A stretch of DNA of 64,000 nucleotides from Oerskovia paurometabola (GTDB taxonomy: Bacteria > Actinomycetota > Actinomycetes > Actinomycetales > Cellulomonadaceae): assembly GCF_016907365.1 (NCBI RefSeq), contig NZ_JAFBBV010000001.1:806001-870000 (forward strand), in the 5' to 3' direction. Positions 29,102-36,981 of this stretch are shown here, in pieces. The notes under the pieces are model-generated. The model worked only from the letters and a program-made list of their open reading frames with translations, ran no database searches and was not told where the DNA came from. How positions within the stretch are numbered: the stretch's first letter is position 1; each line of letters opens with the position of its first letter. The position numbers and the translations under genes are program-made.

Positions 29102-29484
29102 GCGAGACGGCCACCAGCGCGCGGTGGCGGCCCGGGCGCAGGTTCCGCGACCGTGAGCGCGGCACCGTGACCGCCGAGCTCGCGCTCGCGCTGCCCGCGG
29201 TCGTCCTCGTGCTGGTGGCCGTCCTCACGCTCGCTGCGGCGGCGAACGCACAGCTCCAGGCCGCCGACGCCGCGCGCGCCGCGGCCCGGGCCGTCGCGAT
29301 CGGAGAGGACGACGCGGCGGTGCGTGCCGTCGTCGGGCGGGTGGCCGGGCCCGACGCCACGGTGACCGTCACGCGCGGCGACCCGTGGGTCGAGGTGCGC
29401 GTCTCCCACCCCGTGGTCGGCGGCTGGTTGTCGCGCTCGCCGCTCCAGGCACGCGGGGCGGCGGTCGCGTGGAGCGAGCCGTGA
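29098..29484 (+). CDS. TadE-like minor pilin
   Basis: 128 residues. Basic N-terminus, then ERGTVTAELALALPAVVLVL, the TadE pilin helix with the conserved Glu, then a small extracellular domain ending in VSHPVVGGW. A minor pseudopilin of the Tad pilus. The ATG overlaps the flp stop and its own end overlaps the next gene (GTGA). Confidence 0.85.
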   Translation: MSETATSARWRPGRRFRDRERGTVTAELALALPAVVLVLVAVLTLAAAANAQLQAADAARAAARAVAIGEDDAAVRAVVGRVAGPDATVTVTRGDPWVEVRVSHPVVGGWLSRSPLQARGAAVAWSEP

Positions 29485-29834
29485 GCCCCCGTGACCACGG
29501 CTCCGGAACCGTGCTGGCGCTCGGCCTCATCGCGGTCGCCCTGGTGCTGGGGCTCGCCCTCGCGGCGCTCGCCTCGGCCCAGGGGGCCCGTGGGCGGGCG
29601 CAGGCAGCGGCCGACCTCGCAGCGCTCGCCGCGGCGACCGCCCTCCAGCGAGGGTGGGACGCCTGCCCGACGGCGCGGGAGACCGCGGAGCGCAACGGCG
29701 CCGTGGTCGTGGCCTGCGACGAGCAGGGGGCCGGTGTCGTCCGGGTCGACGTCACGCGCGAGGCGACGGGGTGGGCCGGGGTGCTGGGCACCGCGCGGGC
29801 CGCAGCCCGCGCGGGACCGGCGTCGGCGCGGTGA
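29481..29834 (+). CDS. TadG/Rv3654c-like pilus-associated protein
   Basis: 117 residues. HGSGTVLALGLIAVALVLGL gives one N-terminal helix, then QAAADLAALAAATALQRG, the TadG-type 'putative Flp pilus-assembly' motif. Two cysteines (DACPT and VACDE) could form a disulfide outside the cell. GTG at 29481 overlaps tadE. It ends the second Tad block, 12 bp from the end of the opposing helicase gene. Confidence 0.82.
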   Translation: MSPRDHGSGTVLALGLIAVALVLGLALAALASAQGARGRAQAAADLAALAAATALQRGWDACPTARETAERNGAVVVACDEQGAGVVRVDVTREATGWAGVLGTARAAARAGPASAR

Positions 29835-29846
29835 GGGGGCGAGCCG

Positions 29847-32588
29847 TCAGTCGGACGGCGCGAACGCGAGCACCGCGTCGAGCAGACGGACCGCCGCGGC
29901 CTTGTCGAGCGGGTTGTTGAAGTTGCCGCACTTGGGTGACTGCACGCACGCGGGGCAGCCGTCCGCGCACGGGCAGCGCGAGATCGCTGCCCGCGTCGCG
30001 CGGAGCCACGTCGCGCCCAGGTGGAACCCCCGCTCGGCGAAGCCCGCACCGCCGGGGTACGCGTCATACACGAAGACCGTCGCCTGCTCGGTGTCGACGT
30101 GCATCGCGGTCGAGACCCCGCCCAGGTCCCAGCGGTCGCACGTCGCGAGCAGCGGCAGGAGCCCGATCGACGCGTGCTCGGCCGCGTGCAGCGCTCCCGG
30201 CGCGGTGTCGGCGTCGATTCCGGCGGCCTCGAGGACCTCGGCCGGGACGGTCCACCACACGGCGGTCGTCGGGAGCGTGTGCTCGGGCAGGTCGAGCGGC
30301 TCGGTGCCCAGGATCTGCAGGTCCGGCAGGCGTCGGCGCTGGAAGCTCACGACCTGGCTCGTGACCTCGACCGGCCCGAACCCCCAACCGATCGGCCCCC
30401 ACCAGCGCTGGATCGCTGGGTGCGTGGCGTCGTTGGGGACCGTCACCGGGACCGCGCCCGGCTCCTCGTCACGGACGCCGTGGATCGCGATCTCCGTGAC
30501 GGAGCGCGACCACGTCCCGAAGTCGACGTCCCGGCGTGCGACGAGCGCGACGCCGTCGCGCAGGTCGAGCGACTCCACGACGTAGCTCACTCCTTGGTGG
30601 ACGTAGACCGCGCCGTCGTGGACCGAGCCGTCGGCCGACGCCGCGTCGACCGTGCCGAGCAGGCGTCCTGTGCCCGCCTCCACGACGCGCACGGGCGAAC
30701 CGCCCGAGCCGCGCAGGTCCGTCATCGCGGCCGCGGACTGGGCGTGCGTCCAGTACCACCCGGAGGCCCGACGGCGCAGCGCACCCCGCGCGACCAGCAC
30801 GCCCAGGAGCTCGGTCACCGCGGCGGGGTCGCCGAACTGCGGCAGGTCGGACTGCCGGAGCGGGACCTCGGCGGCCGCAGCGCACAGGTGCGGCGCGAGG
30901 ACGTACGGGTTGGCGGGGTCGAAGACCGTGGCCTCCAGGGGGGCCGCGAAGATCGCCTCGGGGTGGTGCACGAGGTAGGTGTCGAGCGGGTCCTCGCGTG
31001 CGACGAACGCGACCAGGCCGTCGGCGCCCGCCCGCCCCGCCCGCCCGGCCTGCTGCCAGACCGACATGCGGGTGCCCGGCCAGCCCGCGATGAGCACCGC
31101 GTCGAGACCCGAGATGTCGACCCCGAGCTCGAGCGCGTTGGTCGTCGCGAGGGCCCGGATCGCGCCGCTGCGCAGCGCCTGCTCGAGCTCCCGGCGCTCC
31201 TCGGGGAGGTAGCCGCCGCGGTAGGCCGCGACCCGGCGCGCGAGCTGGGGCGAGACGACGCGCAGGTGGTCCTGGGTCTGGGTCGCGACGGCCTCGGCGC
31301 CGCGGCGCGAGCGCGTGAACGCGAGGGTCCGCGCGCCTGCCGCCGTGAGGTCGGCGAGGAGGTCCGCGGCCTCGGCCGTCGCGGACCGGCGCGGGCGCTC
31401 GGGGGAGTCGCCCGGGGTCGCGGGCTCGTCGGGGTCGCTCGTCAGGCCCAGCTCGTCGTGGGCCGTGGGGTCGATCAGGAGGGACTCCGCGAGGGCCGCA
31501 TCTGCCGCCGGGTCGTTCGCTGCCGCGGCGCGGGCCTGCGCGGCCTCGTAGCCCAGGACCTCGGGCGGCTGCCACAGCGCGAACGTCTTGCGCCCGGCGG
31601 GGCTCGTGTCGGCGTCGACCGTGACGATCTGCTCGGGCGGGACCCCGATGAGACGGCCTGCGCTCACGGAAGGGTCGGCCGTGGTGGCCGACGCGACGAC
31701 GAACGTGAGGCCCCTCCGTGGCGCAGCGCTGTCAGACGCAGCGTGACCTTGAGGGCTCCCTGGGTCTGACAGCCCACCGGGAGACGTCTGTGTCGCCGGC
31801 GCGTAGTGCGCCGCGAGCCGCGCGAGGCGCCGGAGCACCAGCGCGACGTGCGCCCCGAACACCCCCCGGTAGGAGTGCCCCTCGTCGACGACGACGTAGC
31901 GCAGGTTGCGCAGGAACCGCGCCCAGCGCCGGTGGTTGGGCATGAGCGCGAAGTGCAGGAAGTCGGGGTTGGTGAGCACGACGTCCGCGTACTCCTGCAC
32001 CCACTTGCGCTCCTCGAACGACGTGTCGCCGTCGCACGTCGAGACCTTGACGTCGCCCGCGCGCGAGGCGTCGAGGAGGCGTTGGAGGCCGTTGACCTGG
32101 TCGGCCGCGAGGGCCTTGGTCGGGCTCAGGTAGAGGACCGTGCCGCGCGTGCGGGCACTCTCGATCCGGCCCGGGGCCAGGGTCTCGGCGGCGCGGTCGG
32201 CGCGCACCGCGGTGAGCGCGGGCAGCCAGAACGCCAGGGACTTTCCTGAGCCGGTCGACGTCGCGAGCGCGACGTGCCGCCCCGACCAGGCGGCCTCGGC
32301 GGCCTCGACCTGGTGTGCCCAGGGGCGCTCGACGCCCAGCGAGCGGTAGCCCGCGACGAGCGACGCGTCGGCCCAGCCTGGCCAGTCCGCCTGCTGGCCG
32401 GGGCGACCGGGCAGGTGCTCGACGTGCGTCAGCCGGTCGGTGCGGCGGCCGCCCGCGAGCAGGACGTCGAGGAGGGCGCCTGGTCGGTCGGAGAAGGGCT
32501 GGCCGCTGGGACTCGCACCCGGACGGCCGACGCCCGCCGTGTCGTCCGACGCGGCGTCCGGTTCCGGGGTTCGCGACGGGCTGGGCAC
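29847..32588 (-). CDS. DEAD/DEAH-box DNA helicase with DUF1998 domain (MrfA/YprA-like)
   Basis: 913 residues. Walker A STGSGKS (about 111-117), DEGH in VVVDEGHSYRG, SATT, then helicase C domain with QQAGRAGRAGADGL. The C-terminal DUF1998 region carries the four cysteines CPCADGCPACVQSPKC that bind zinc. Relatives (B. subtilis MrfA/YprA) take part in nucleotide-excision-independent repair of mitomycin damage. A Pro/Ser-rich insert near 270-290 coincides with a DNA inverted repeat. Lies after the Tad genes as Rv3649 does in mycobacteria. GTG at 32588 lacks a ribosome site. Confidence 0.92.
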   Translation of the reverse strand: MPSPSRTPEPDAASDDTAGVGRPGASPSGQPFSDRPGALLDVLLAGGRRTDRLTHVEHLPGRPGQQADWPGWADASLVAGYRSLGVERPWAHQVEAAEAAWSGRHVALATSTGSGKSLAFWLPALTAVRADRAAETLAPGRIESARTRGTVLYLSPTKALAADQVNGLQRLLDASRAGDVKVSTCDGDTSFEERKWVQEYADVVLTNPDFLHFALMPNHRRWARFLRNLRYVVVDEGHSYRGVFGAHVALVLRRLARLAAHYAPATQTSPGGLSDPGSPQGHAASDSAAPRRGLTFVVASATTADPSVSAGRLIGVPPEQIVTVDADTSPAGRKTFALWQPPEVLGYEAAQARAAAANDPAADAALAESLLIDPTAHDELGLTSDPDEPATPGDSPERPRRSATAEAADLLADLTAAGARTLAFTRSRRGAEAVATQTQDHLRVVSPQLARRVAAYRGGYLPEERRELEQALRSGAIRALATTNALELGVDISGLDAVLIAGWPGTRMSVWQQAGRAGRAGADGLVAFVAREDPLDTYLVHHPEAIFAAPLEATVFDPANPYVLAPHLCAAAAEVPLRQSDLPQFGDPAAVTELLGVLVARGALRRRASGWYWTHAQSAAAMTDLRGSGGSPVRVVEAGTGRLLGTVDAASADGSVHDGAVYVHQGVSYVVESLDLRDGVALVARRDVDFGTWSRSVTEIAIHGVRDEEPGAVPVTVPNDATHPAIQRWWGPIGWGFGPVEVTSQVVSFQRRRLPDLQILGTEPLDLPEHTLPTTAVWWTVPAEVLEAAGIDADTAPGALHAAEHASIGLLPLLATCDRWDLGGVSTAMHVDTEQATVFVYDAYPGGAGFAERGFHLGATWLRATRAAISRCPCADGCPACVQSPKCGNFNNPLDKAAAVRLLDAVLAFAPSD

Positions 32589-32656
32589 GTCTCAGAGTCT
32601 CCCACCTGGTGCTTGCGGGCGCCGAACCGTCGAGCGGGCGCTACCCCTGCGGCCGG

Positions 32657-32715
32657 CGAGGTAGAACGTTCTGCGCGACGTAGTGCGCGAGGGGTTCTAC
32701 CTCGCGCACTACGTC
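32657..32715. repeat. Overlapping inverted repeats with competing hairpins
   Basis: Two perfect inverted repeats share sequence. Arms 32677-32692 and 32700-32715 form a 16-bp stem with a 7-nt loop. Arms 32657-32668 and 32694-32705 form a 12-bp stem. A 10-bp palindrome AGAACGTTCT sits at 32663-32672. The two long pairings exclude each other, as in attenuators. They lie between the M18 stop and the helicase start, both on the minus strand. Confidence 0.8.
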
Positions 32716-32722
32716 CTACCTC

Positions 32723-32760
32723 GGTGACCAGGTGACCAGGTGACCAGGTGACCTGGTGAC
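32723..32760. repeat. 8-bp tandem repeat (GGTGACCA, 4.75 copies)
   Basis: GGTGACCA at 32723, 32731 and 32739, then GGTGACCT at 32747 and a partial GGTGAC. Each unit contains a GGTNACC dyad. The array begins 16 bp from the M18 stop and is next to the overlapping inverted repeats. A slippage-prone array; function unknown. Confidence 0.85.
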
Positions 32761-32775
32761 GGACGCCTGCCGGTC

Positions 32776-34137
32776 TCAGCCCGCGAAGACCTGCCCGATC
32801 GCGCGCGACAGGTAGTACGGGTCCGCGACGGCCGTGAGCTCGCGCGCCGAGTGCATCGAGAGGATGGGCGCGCCGACGTCGACCGTCCGGATGCCGAGGC
32901 GGGTAGCGGTCAACGGCCCGATCGTGGACCCGCACGGCACGGTGTTCTCCGAGACGAACTCCTGGCTCGGCACCCCGGCGGCCGCGCAGGCCGCGGCCCA
33001 GGTCGCCGCACCGTGGGCGTCGGTCGCGTACCGCTGGTTGGCGTTGATCTTGAGGATCGGACCGCCGCCCGCCACGGGGCGGTTCGCCGGGTCGTGGCGC
33101 TCCGGGTAGTTGGGGTGGACCGAGTGCCCGACGTCGCTCGACACGCACAGGGACCCCGCGAGCGCGCGGTGCCGGTCCTCGTCGCTCGCCCCGAGCCCGC
33201 CGCTGATGCGCGACAGGACGTCCGCGAGGAACGGGCCGCTGGCCCCCGAGCGTGTCTCGCTGCCGATCTCCTCGTGGTCGAACGCCGCGAGGACCGCGAT
33301 CGGCGTCTCGCCGCTCGGGGTCCCGGCCGCCGCCTCCAGCAGCGCGACGAGACCGGCGTGCACCGACAGCAGGTTGTCGAGCCGTCCCGAGGCGAGCAGC
33401 TCTTCGTGCGCGCCGAAGATCCGCGGCGCCTGCGTGTCGGCCACGACGAGGTCGTACCCCCCGACCTCCGCTGCCCGGACGCCCGCGTGCTCGGCGAGGA
33501 GCGCGAGCAGGTCGGCGTCGGGGGCACCGAGCGTGCCGAGGCCCCACACGGGCTGGGTGTGGCGCTGCTTGTCGAGCGTGAGGCCGTCGTTCGCGGCACG
33601 GTCGAGGTGGATCGCGAGCTGCGGGATGCGCAGCAGGGGTCCGGTCCGCACGAGGTGGCTGCGGCCGTCGAGCGTCACGAGCCGTCCTGCGAGCTCGAGC
33701 TCGCGGTCGAGCCACGAGTTGAGCAGCGGGCCGCCGTAGACCTCGACGCCTGCCTGCCACCAGCCTTCGCGGCCCGTGGTCGGCCGGGGCTTGAGCTTGA
33801 AGCCGGGTGAGTCGGTGTGCGCGCCGAGGATCGCGAAGGGCGTCGTGGGGCTCGCCCCGGCGGGCGTGACCCACGCGATGACGGCGCCGTCCCGCACGAC
33901 GACGTAGCGCCCTCCGGCGGTCGTGCGCGGCCAGGCGTCGGCCTCGTCGAGCAGCGTGAAGCCTGCCTCGACGGCGCGGCGCGCGACCTCGTGGGCCGCG
34001 TGGAACGACGAGGGCGAGGCCTCGACGAATCGCGCGAGGTCCTCTGCGTGGGCTCGCCCCTGCGGGGACGGGCCCCGTGGGGTGGCGGCCACGAGGGTGG
34101 TGGGACGGGCGGGGGCGGGGGCTGCGTCGTCGGGCAC
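32776..34137 (-). CDS. M18-family aminopeptidase
   Basis: 453 residues. Cytosolic dinuclear-zinc aminopeptidase that removes N-terminal acidic or neutral residues. Zinc and catalytic motifs are present: GAHTDSPGFKLK, the metal/base region AAFDHEEIGSETRSGASG, SSDVGHSVHPN, and the closing APILSMHSARE. GTG at 34137; a GATAAT box sits at leaderless distance. It has family length and no lesions. Divergent from the methyltransferase at 34189 with 51 bp between them. Confidence 0.95.
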   Translation of the reverse strand: MPDDAAPAPARPTTLVAATPRGPSPQGRAHAEDLARFVEASPSSFHAAHEVARRAVEAGFTLLDEADAWPRTTAGGRYVVVRDGAVIAWVTPAGASPTTPFAILGAHTDSPGFKLKPRPTTGREGWWQAGVEVYGGPLLNSWLDRELELAGRLVTLDGRSHLVRTGPLLRIPQLAIHLDRAANDGLTLDKQRHTQPVWGLGTLGAPDADLLALLAEHAGVRAAEVGGYDLVVADTQAPRIFGAHEELLASGRLDNLLSVHAGLVALLEAAAGTPSGETPIAVLAAFDHEEIGSETRSGASGPFLADVLSRISGGLGASDEDRHRALAGSLCVSSDVGHSVHPNYPERHDPANRPVAGGGPILKINANQRYATDAHGAATWAAACAAAGVPSQEFVSENTVPCGSTIGPLTATRLGIRTVDVGAPILSMHSARELTAVADPYYLSRAIGQVFAG

Positions 34138-34143
34138 GTGTCC

Positions 34144-34149
34144 ATTATC
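34144..34149 (-). promoter_or_regulatory. Leaderless-type -10 element (GATAAT) of the M18 gene
   Basis: GATAAT on the minus strand ends 6 nt before the GTG at 34137; no Shine-Dalgarno sequence. Confidence 0.5.
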
Positions 34150-34188
34150 CGCCCGTGCGCGGGGCCGGGTAGTAGCGTGAGTCCCGCC

Positions 34189-34947
34189 ATGAGCCCGTCA
34201 GACGTCGTGTCCACCCTGCGCGCAGCGGGATGCGTGTTCGCCGAGGAGGAGGCGGACCTCCTCCGTGCGGCCGCGACGTCCCCGGCCGAGCTGGACGCCA
34301 TGGTGGCGAGCCGGGTGGCGGGGCTGCCCCTCGAGCAGGTCGTCGGGTGGGCCGAGTTCTGCGGGCTGCGCATCCTGGTCGATCCCACGGTGTTCGTGCC
34401 GCGACGTCGCACGGCGCTCCTCGCGTCGCTCGCGAGCGGGCTCACGGGGGAGCGTGCGACGGTCGTCGACCTGTGCTGCGGTACGGGCGCGCTGGGTGCG
34501 GTGCTGGTCGCGGCGCACCCGGGCATCGACCTGCACGCCGCGGACGTCGACCCCGCCGCGGTGCGCTGCGCCCGCCGGAACCTCGATGGCCAGGTGCATG
34601 AGGGGGACTTGTACAACGCCCTGCCGGCCCGCCTGCGCGGGATCGTGGACGTCCTCGTCGTCAACGCGCCCTACGTCCCGACCGGCGCGATCGAGACCAT
34701 GCCGCCCGAGGCGAGGATCCACGAGGCCCGCGTCGCGCTCGACGGCGGCCACGACGGCCTCGACGTGCACCGACGGGTCGCCGCCGAGGCCGCGGGCTGG
34801 CTGGCCCCCGGTGGCCACCTCCTGATCGAGACGAGCGAGCGGCAGGCGCCCGTCGCGGTCGGCCTCTTCGAACGCGAGGGCCTCGTCGCGCGCGTCGAGA
34901 CCGACGACGAGCTCGGGGCGACGGTCGTGATCGGCGAGAAGCCGTAG
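34189..34947 (+). CDS. Putative protein N5-glutamine methyltransferase (HemK/PrmC-like)
   Basis: 252 residues, SAM-dependent. N-terminal helical part with LEQVVGWAEFCGLRI, the PrmC-like FVPRRRTALL, SAM motif VVDLCCGTGALGAVL, and NAPYVP in place of the normal NPPY. The NAPYVP variant marks an actinobacterial subfamily whose target is not the release factors. ATG at 34189; the nearest -10-like TAGCGT is 10 nt upstream. Substrate unproven. Confidence 0.85.
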   Translation: MSPSDVVSTLRAAGCVFAEEEADLLRAAATSPAELDAMVASRVAGLPLEQVVGWAEFCGLRILVDPTVFVPRRRTALLASLASGLTGERATVVDLCCGTGALGAVLVAAHPGIDLHAADVDPAAVRCARRNLDGQVHEGDLYNALPARLRGIVDVLVVNAPYVPTGAIETMPPEARIHEARVALDGGHDGLDVHRRVAAEAAGWLAPGGHLLIETSERQAPVAVGLFEREGLVARVETDDELGATVVIGEKP

Positions 34948-34984
34948 CACCCGGAGCGGGGCCGTCCCTCGCAGGACCGCCCCG

Positions 34985-34990
34985 TAGGAT
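34985..34990 (+). promoter_or_regulatory. Leaderless-type -10 element (TAGGAT) of rlmC
   Basis: TAGGAT ends 7 nt before the ATG at 34998. A GGGGGA abuts the start but is too close to serve as a ribosome site. Confidence 0.45.
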
Positions 34991-34997
34991 CGGGGGA

Positions 34998-36140
34998 ATG
35001 CAGTGCCCCCACTTCGACGCCCACGAGTGCCGTTCGTGCACCCTCATGGGCCAGGGCTACGCCGCGCAGCTCGCCGACAAGCAGCGGCACGCGGGCGAGC
35101 TCCTCGCGGCACACACCGACCTGCGGTGGGAGCGACCGGTCGCGAGCCGCGAGTCGGGCTTCCGCAACAAGGCCAAGATGGTCGTGGGCGGCACGGTCGA
35201 GCGCCCGACGCTCGGCATCCTCGACGCTGGCGGACGCGGCGTCGACCTCCAGGACTGCGGCCTCTACCCGGCCGACCTCCAGGCCGTCTTCCCCGTCCTC
35301 GCGCACTTCGTCACCCGGGCACGCCTCACGCCCTACGACGTGACGACACGGCGCGGCGAGCTCAAGAACGTGCTGGTCACGCAGTCCCCGGACGGCGAGC
35401 TCATGGTGCGTTTCGTGCTGCGCTCGCAGGAGCCGGTCTCGCGCCTGCGCAAGCACCTGCCGGCCCTGCTCGACGCGCTGCCGCGGGCCCGCGTGGTGTC
35501 GGTCAACATCCTGCCCGAGCACAAGGCCGCGCTCGAGGGCGAGCAGGAGATCCTGCTGACCGAGGCCGACACGCTGACCATGCGCGTCAACGGCATCGAG
35601 ATGCACCTGCGCCAGCAGAGCTTCTTCCAGACCAACACCGAGGTCGCCGCGGCCCTGTATCGCCAGGGCCGCGAATGGGTCGACGAGGCCGCGCCGGGCA
35701 GCGTCTGGGACCTGTACTGCGGTGTGGGCGGCTTCGCGCTCCACTGCGCGACGCCGGGTCGAGAGGTGGTCGGGATCGAGTCGAGCCGCGAGGCGATCGT
35801 GAGCGCCGAGCGCAGCGCGGCCCAGGCGGGGCTCGACGACGTGACCTTCCGGGCCGGGGACGCCACGGCGTTCGCCCTGGCGGCCCAGCGCGTCCCCGAC
35901 CTCGTGATCGTGAACCCGCCGCGGCGCGGGATCGGCGCCGACCTCGCGGGCTGGCTCGAGTCCTCGACCGTGCAGCAGGTCGTCTACTCGAGCTGCAACG
36001 CGGTGTCGCTGGCCCGCGACCTCGCGGCCATGCCGTCGCTGCGGCCCGTGCGGGGCCGCGTCCTGGACATGTTCCCGCAGACCACGCACTACGAGGTCAT
36101 GGTCCTGCTCGAGCGCACCCTCAGCGGTCCAGCGCGGTGA
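34998..36140 (+). CDS. rlmC: 23S rRNA (uracil-C5)-methyltransferase RlmC
   Basis: 380 residues, Fe-S-containing RNA m5U methyltransferase. The N-terminus has CPHFDAHECRSC and a fourth Cys in DCGLYP for the 4Fe-4S cluster. It lacks the TRAM domain of RlmD, which favours RlmC. FFQTNTEVA, SAM motif DLYCGVGGFALH, VIVNPPRRG and the catalytic-Cys loop VVYSSCNAVSLARD are intact. Its stop overlaps the end of the converging SWIM gene by 20 bp. Confidence 0.93.
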   Translation: MQCPHFDAHECRSCTLMGQGYAAQLADKQRHAGELLAAHTDLRWERPVASRESGFRNKAKMVVGGTVERPTLGILDAGGRGVDLQDCGLYPADLQAVFPVLAHFVTRARLTPYDVTTRRGELKNVLVTQSPDGELMVRFVLRSQEPVSRLRKHLPALLDALPRARVVSVNILPEHKAALEGEQEILLTEADTLTMRVNGIEMHLRQQSFFQTNTEVAAALYRQGREWVDEAAPGSVWDLYCGVGGFALHCATPGREVVGIESSREAIVSAERSAAQAGLDDVTFRAGDATAFALAAQRVPDLVIVNPPRRGIGADLAGWLESSTVQQVVYSSCNAVSLARDLAAMPSLRPVRGRVLDMFPQTTHYEVMVLLERTLSGPAR

Positions 36141-36981
36141 GTCGTTCGGCCGCGGACCGGGCCGCGGCGGCGAGCACGGTCCGCAGGCCGGCGAGGTCGA
36201 CGGGCGTCCCGTCGCCCGTCTCGTCCGGCACGCCGGGGAGCAGGTCGGCGGCGGCCAGGGGCTCGGGGACGTCGGGCGGTGGGGGCAGCTCTCCGACGAC
36301 CCGCGGGCCCGACGGCGCTTGCCCCGTCCTCGTGCTGCTCGCCGGGGTGTCGGCCGGGTCGGGTGGTGCGTCGACCCGTATGGCCTCCTGCTCGGCCGCG
36401 TGGCCCGGCGACGAGAGGTCGCGCAGCGCGTCGAGGATCTGCTCGCGGGTCCGCCCGCGCAGCAGGAAGAGCACGAACGGGTCGGCGTCGAGCAGCCAGC
36501 CCGCCTGGTAGCTGAGCGCCGCCGCGTGCAGGCAGGGCAGGTCCCAGGTGGGGCAGTCGCACTCGGGTTCGAGGTCGCCGATCCCGGGGAGCAGCGAGAC
36601 GTCGGCGTCGACGGCGGCGGCGACGACGTCGCGGGGCATCTCGCCCGCGAGCAGCGCCGCGAGCCGACCCGAGCGGGACGCGAGGGCGTGCAGGAACCGG
36701 TCCCACTCGTCGTCGGTCAACGGTTCGAGCGAGACGACCGTGTGGTACATCTCGCCGTCGTCATCTTGTACGCGAGCCTGGACGGCTCCCGGGCCGACCG
36801 TGATCGGACCCACGCGACCCGTCCGCGCGTAGGCCCGACCCTTCTTGAGCGGCCCCGCGTCGAGGGCGAACTCCTCCATCGCCCGGACCCAGGCGCGCGC
36901 CCACCAGGACTGGCCCCGACGGACTGCACCCTTGGCCGCAGTACCCGTCGGAGGGAACGCGGGGAAGCCCACGGCGCTCAC
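36121..36981 (-). CDS. SWIM zinc-finger protein
   Basis: 286 residues. N-terminal WWARAWVRAMEEFALDAG and RGRAYARTG-type segments typical of SNF2-linked SWIM proteins, then the finger CDCPTWDLPCLHAAAL (CxCx(n)CxH) near 140-156. The last 100 residues are Pro/Ala/Asp-rich. GTG at 36981 has GGAGG 5 nt upstream and overlaps the SNF2 stop by 4 bp. Probably a nucleic-acid-binding partner of the SNF2 ATPase. Confidence 0.88.
   Translation of the reverse strand: MSAVGFPAFPPTGTAAKGAVRRGQSWWARAWVRAMEEFALDAGPLKKGRAYARTGRVGPITVGPGAVQARVQDDDGEMYHTVVSLEPLTDDEWDRFLHALASRSGRLAALLAGEMPRDVVAAAVDADVSLLPGIGDLEPECDCPTWDLPCLHAAALSYQAGWLLDADPFVLFLLRGRTREQILDALRDLSSPGHAAEQEAIRVDAPPDPADTPASSTRTGQAPSGPRVVGELPPPPDVPEPLAAADLLPGVPDETGDGTPVDLAGLRTVLAAAARSAAERLTALDR

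Noticed and set aside
32723..32760. Possible CRISPR-like array
   Set aside because: Units are 8 bp and directly adjacent with no spacers; it is a simple tandem repeat.
36121..36140. Frameshift or misassembly because rlmC and SWIM genes overlap
   Set aside because: Both C-termini look normal and the 20-bp convergent overlap is common in compact genomes.
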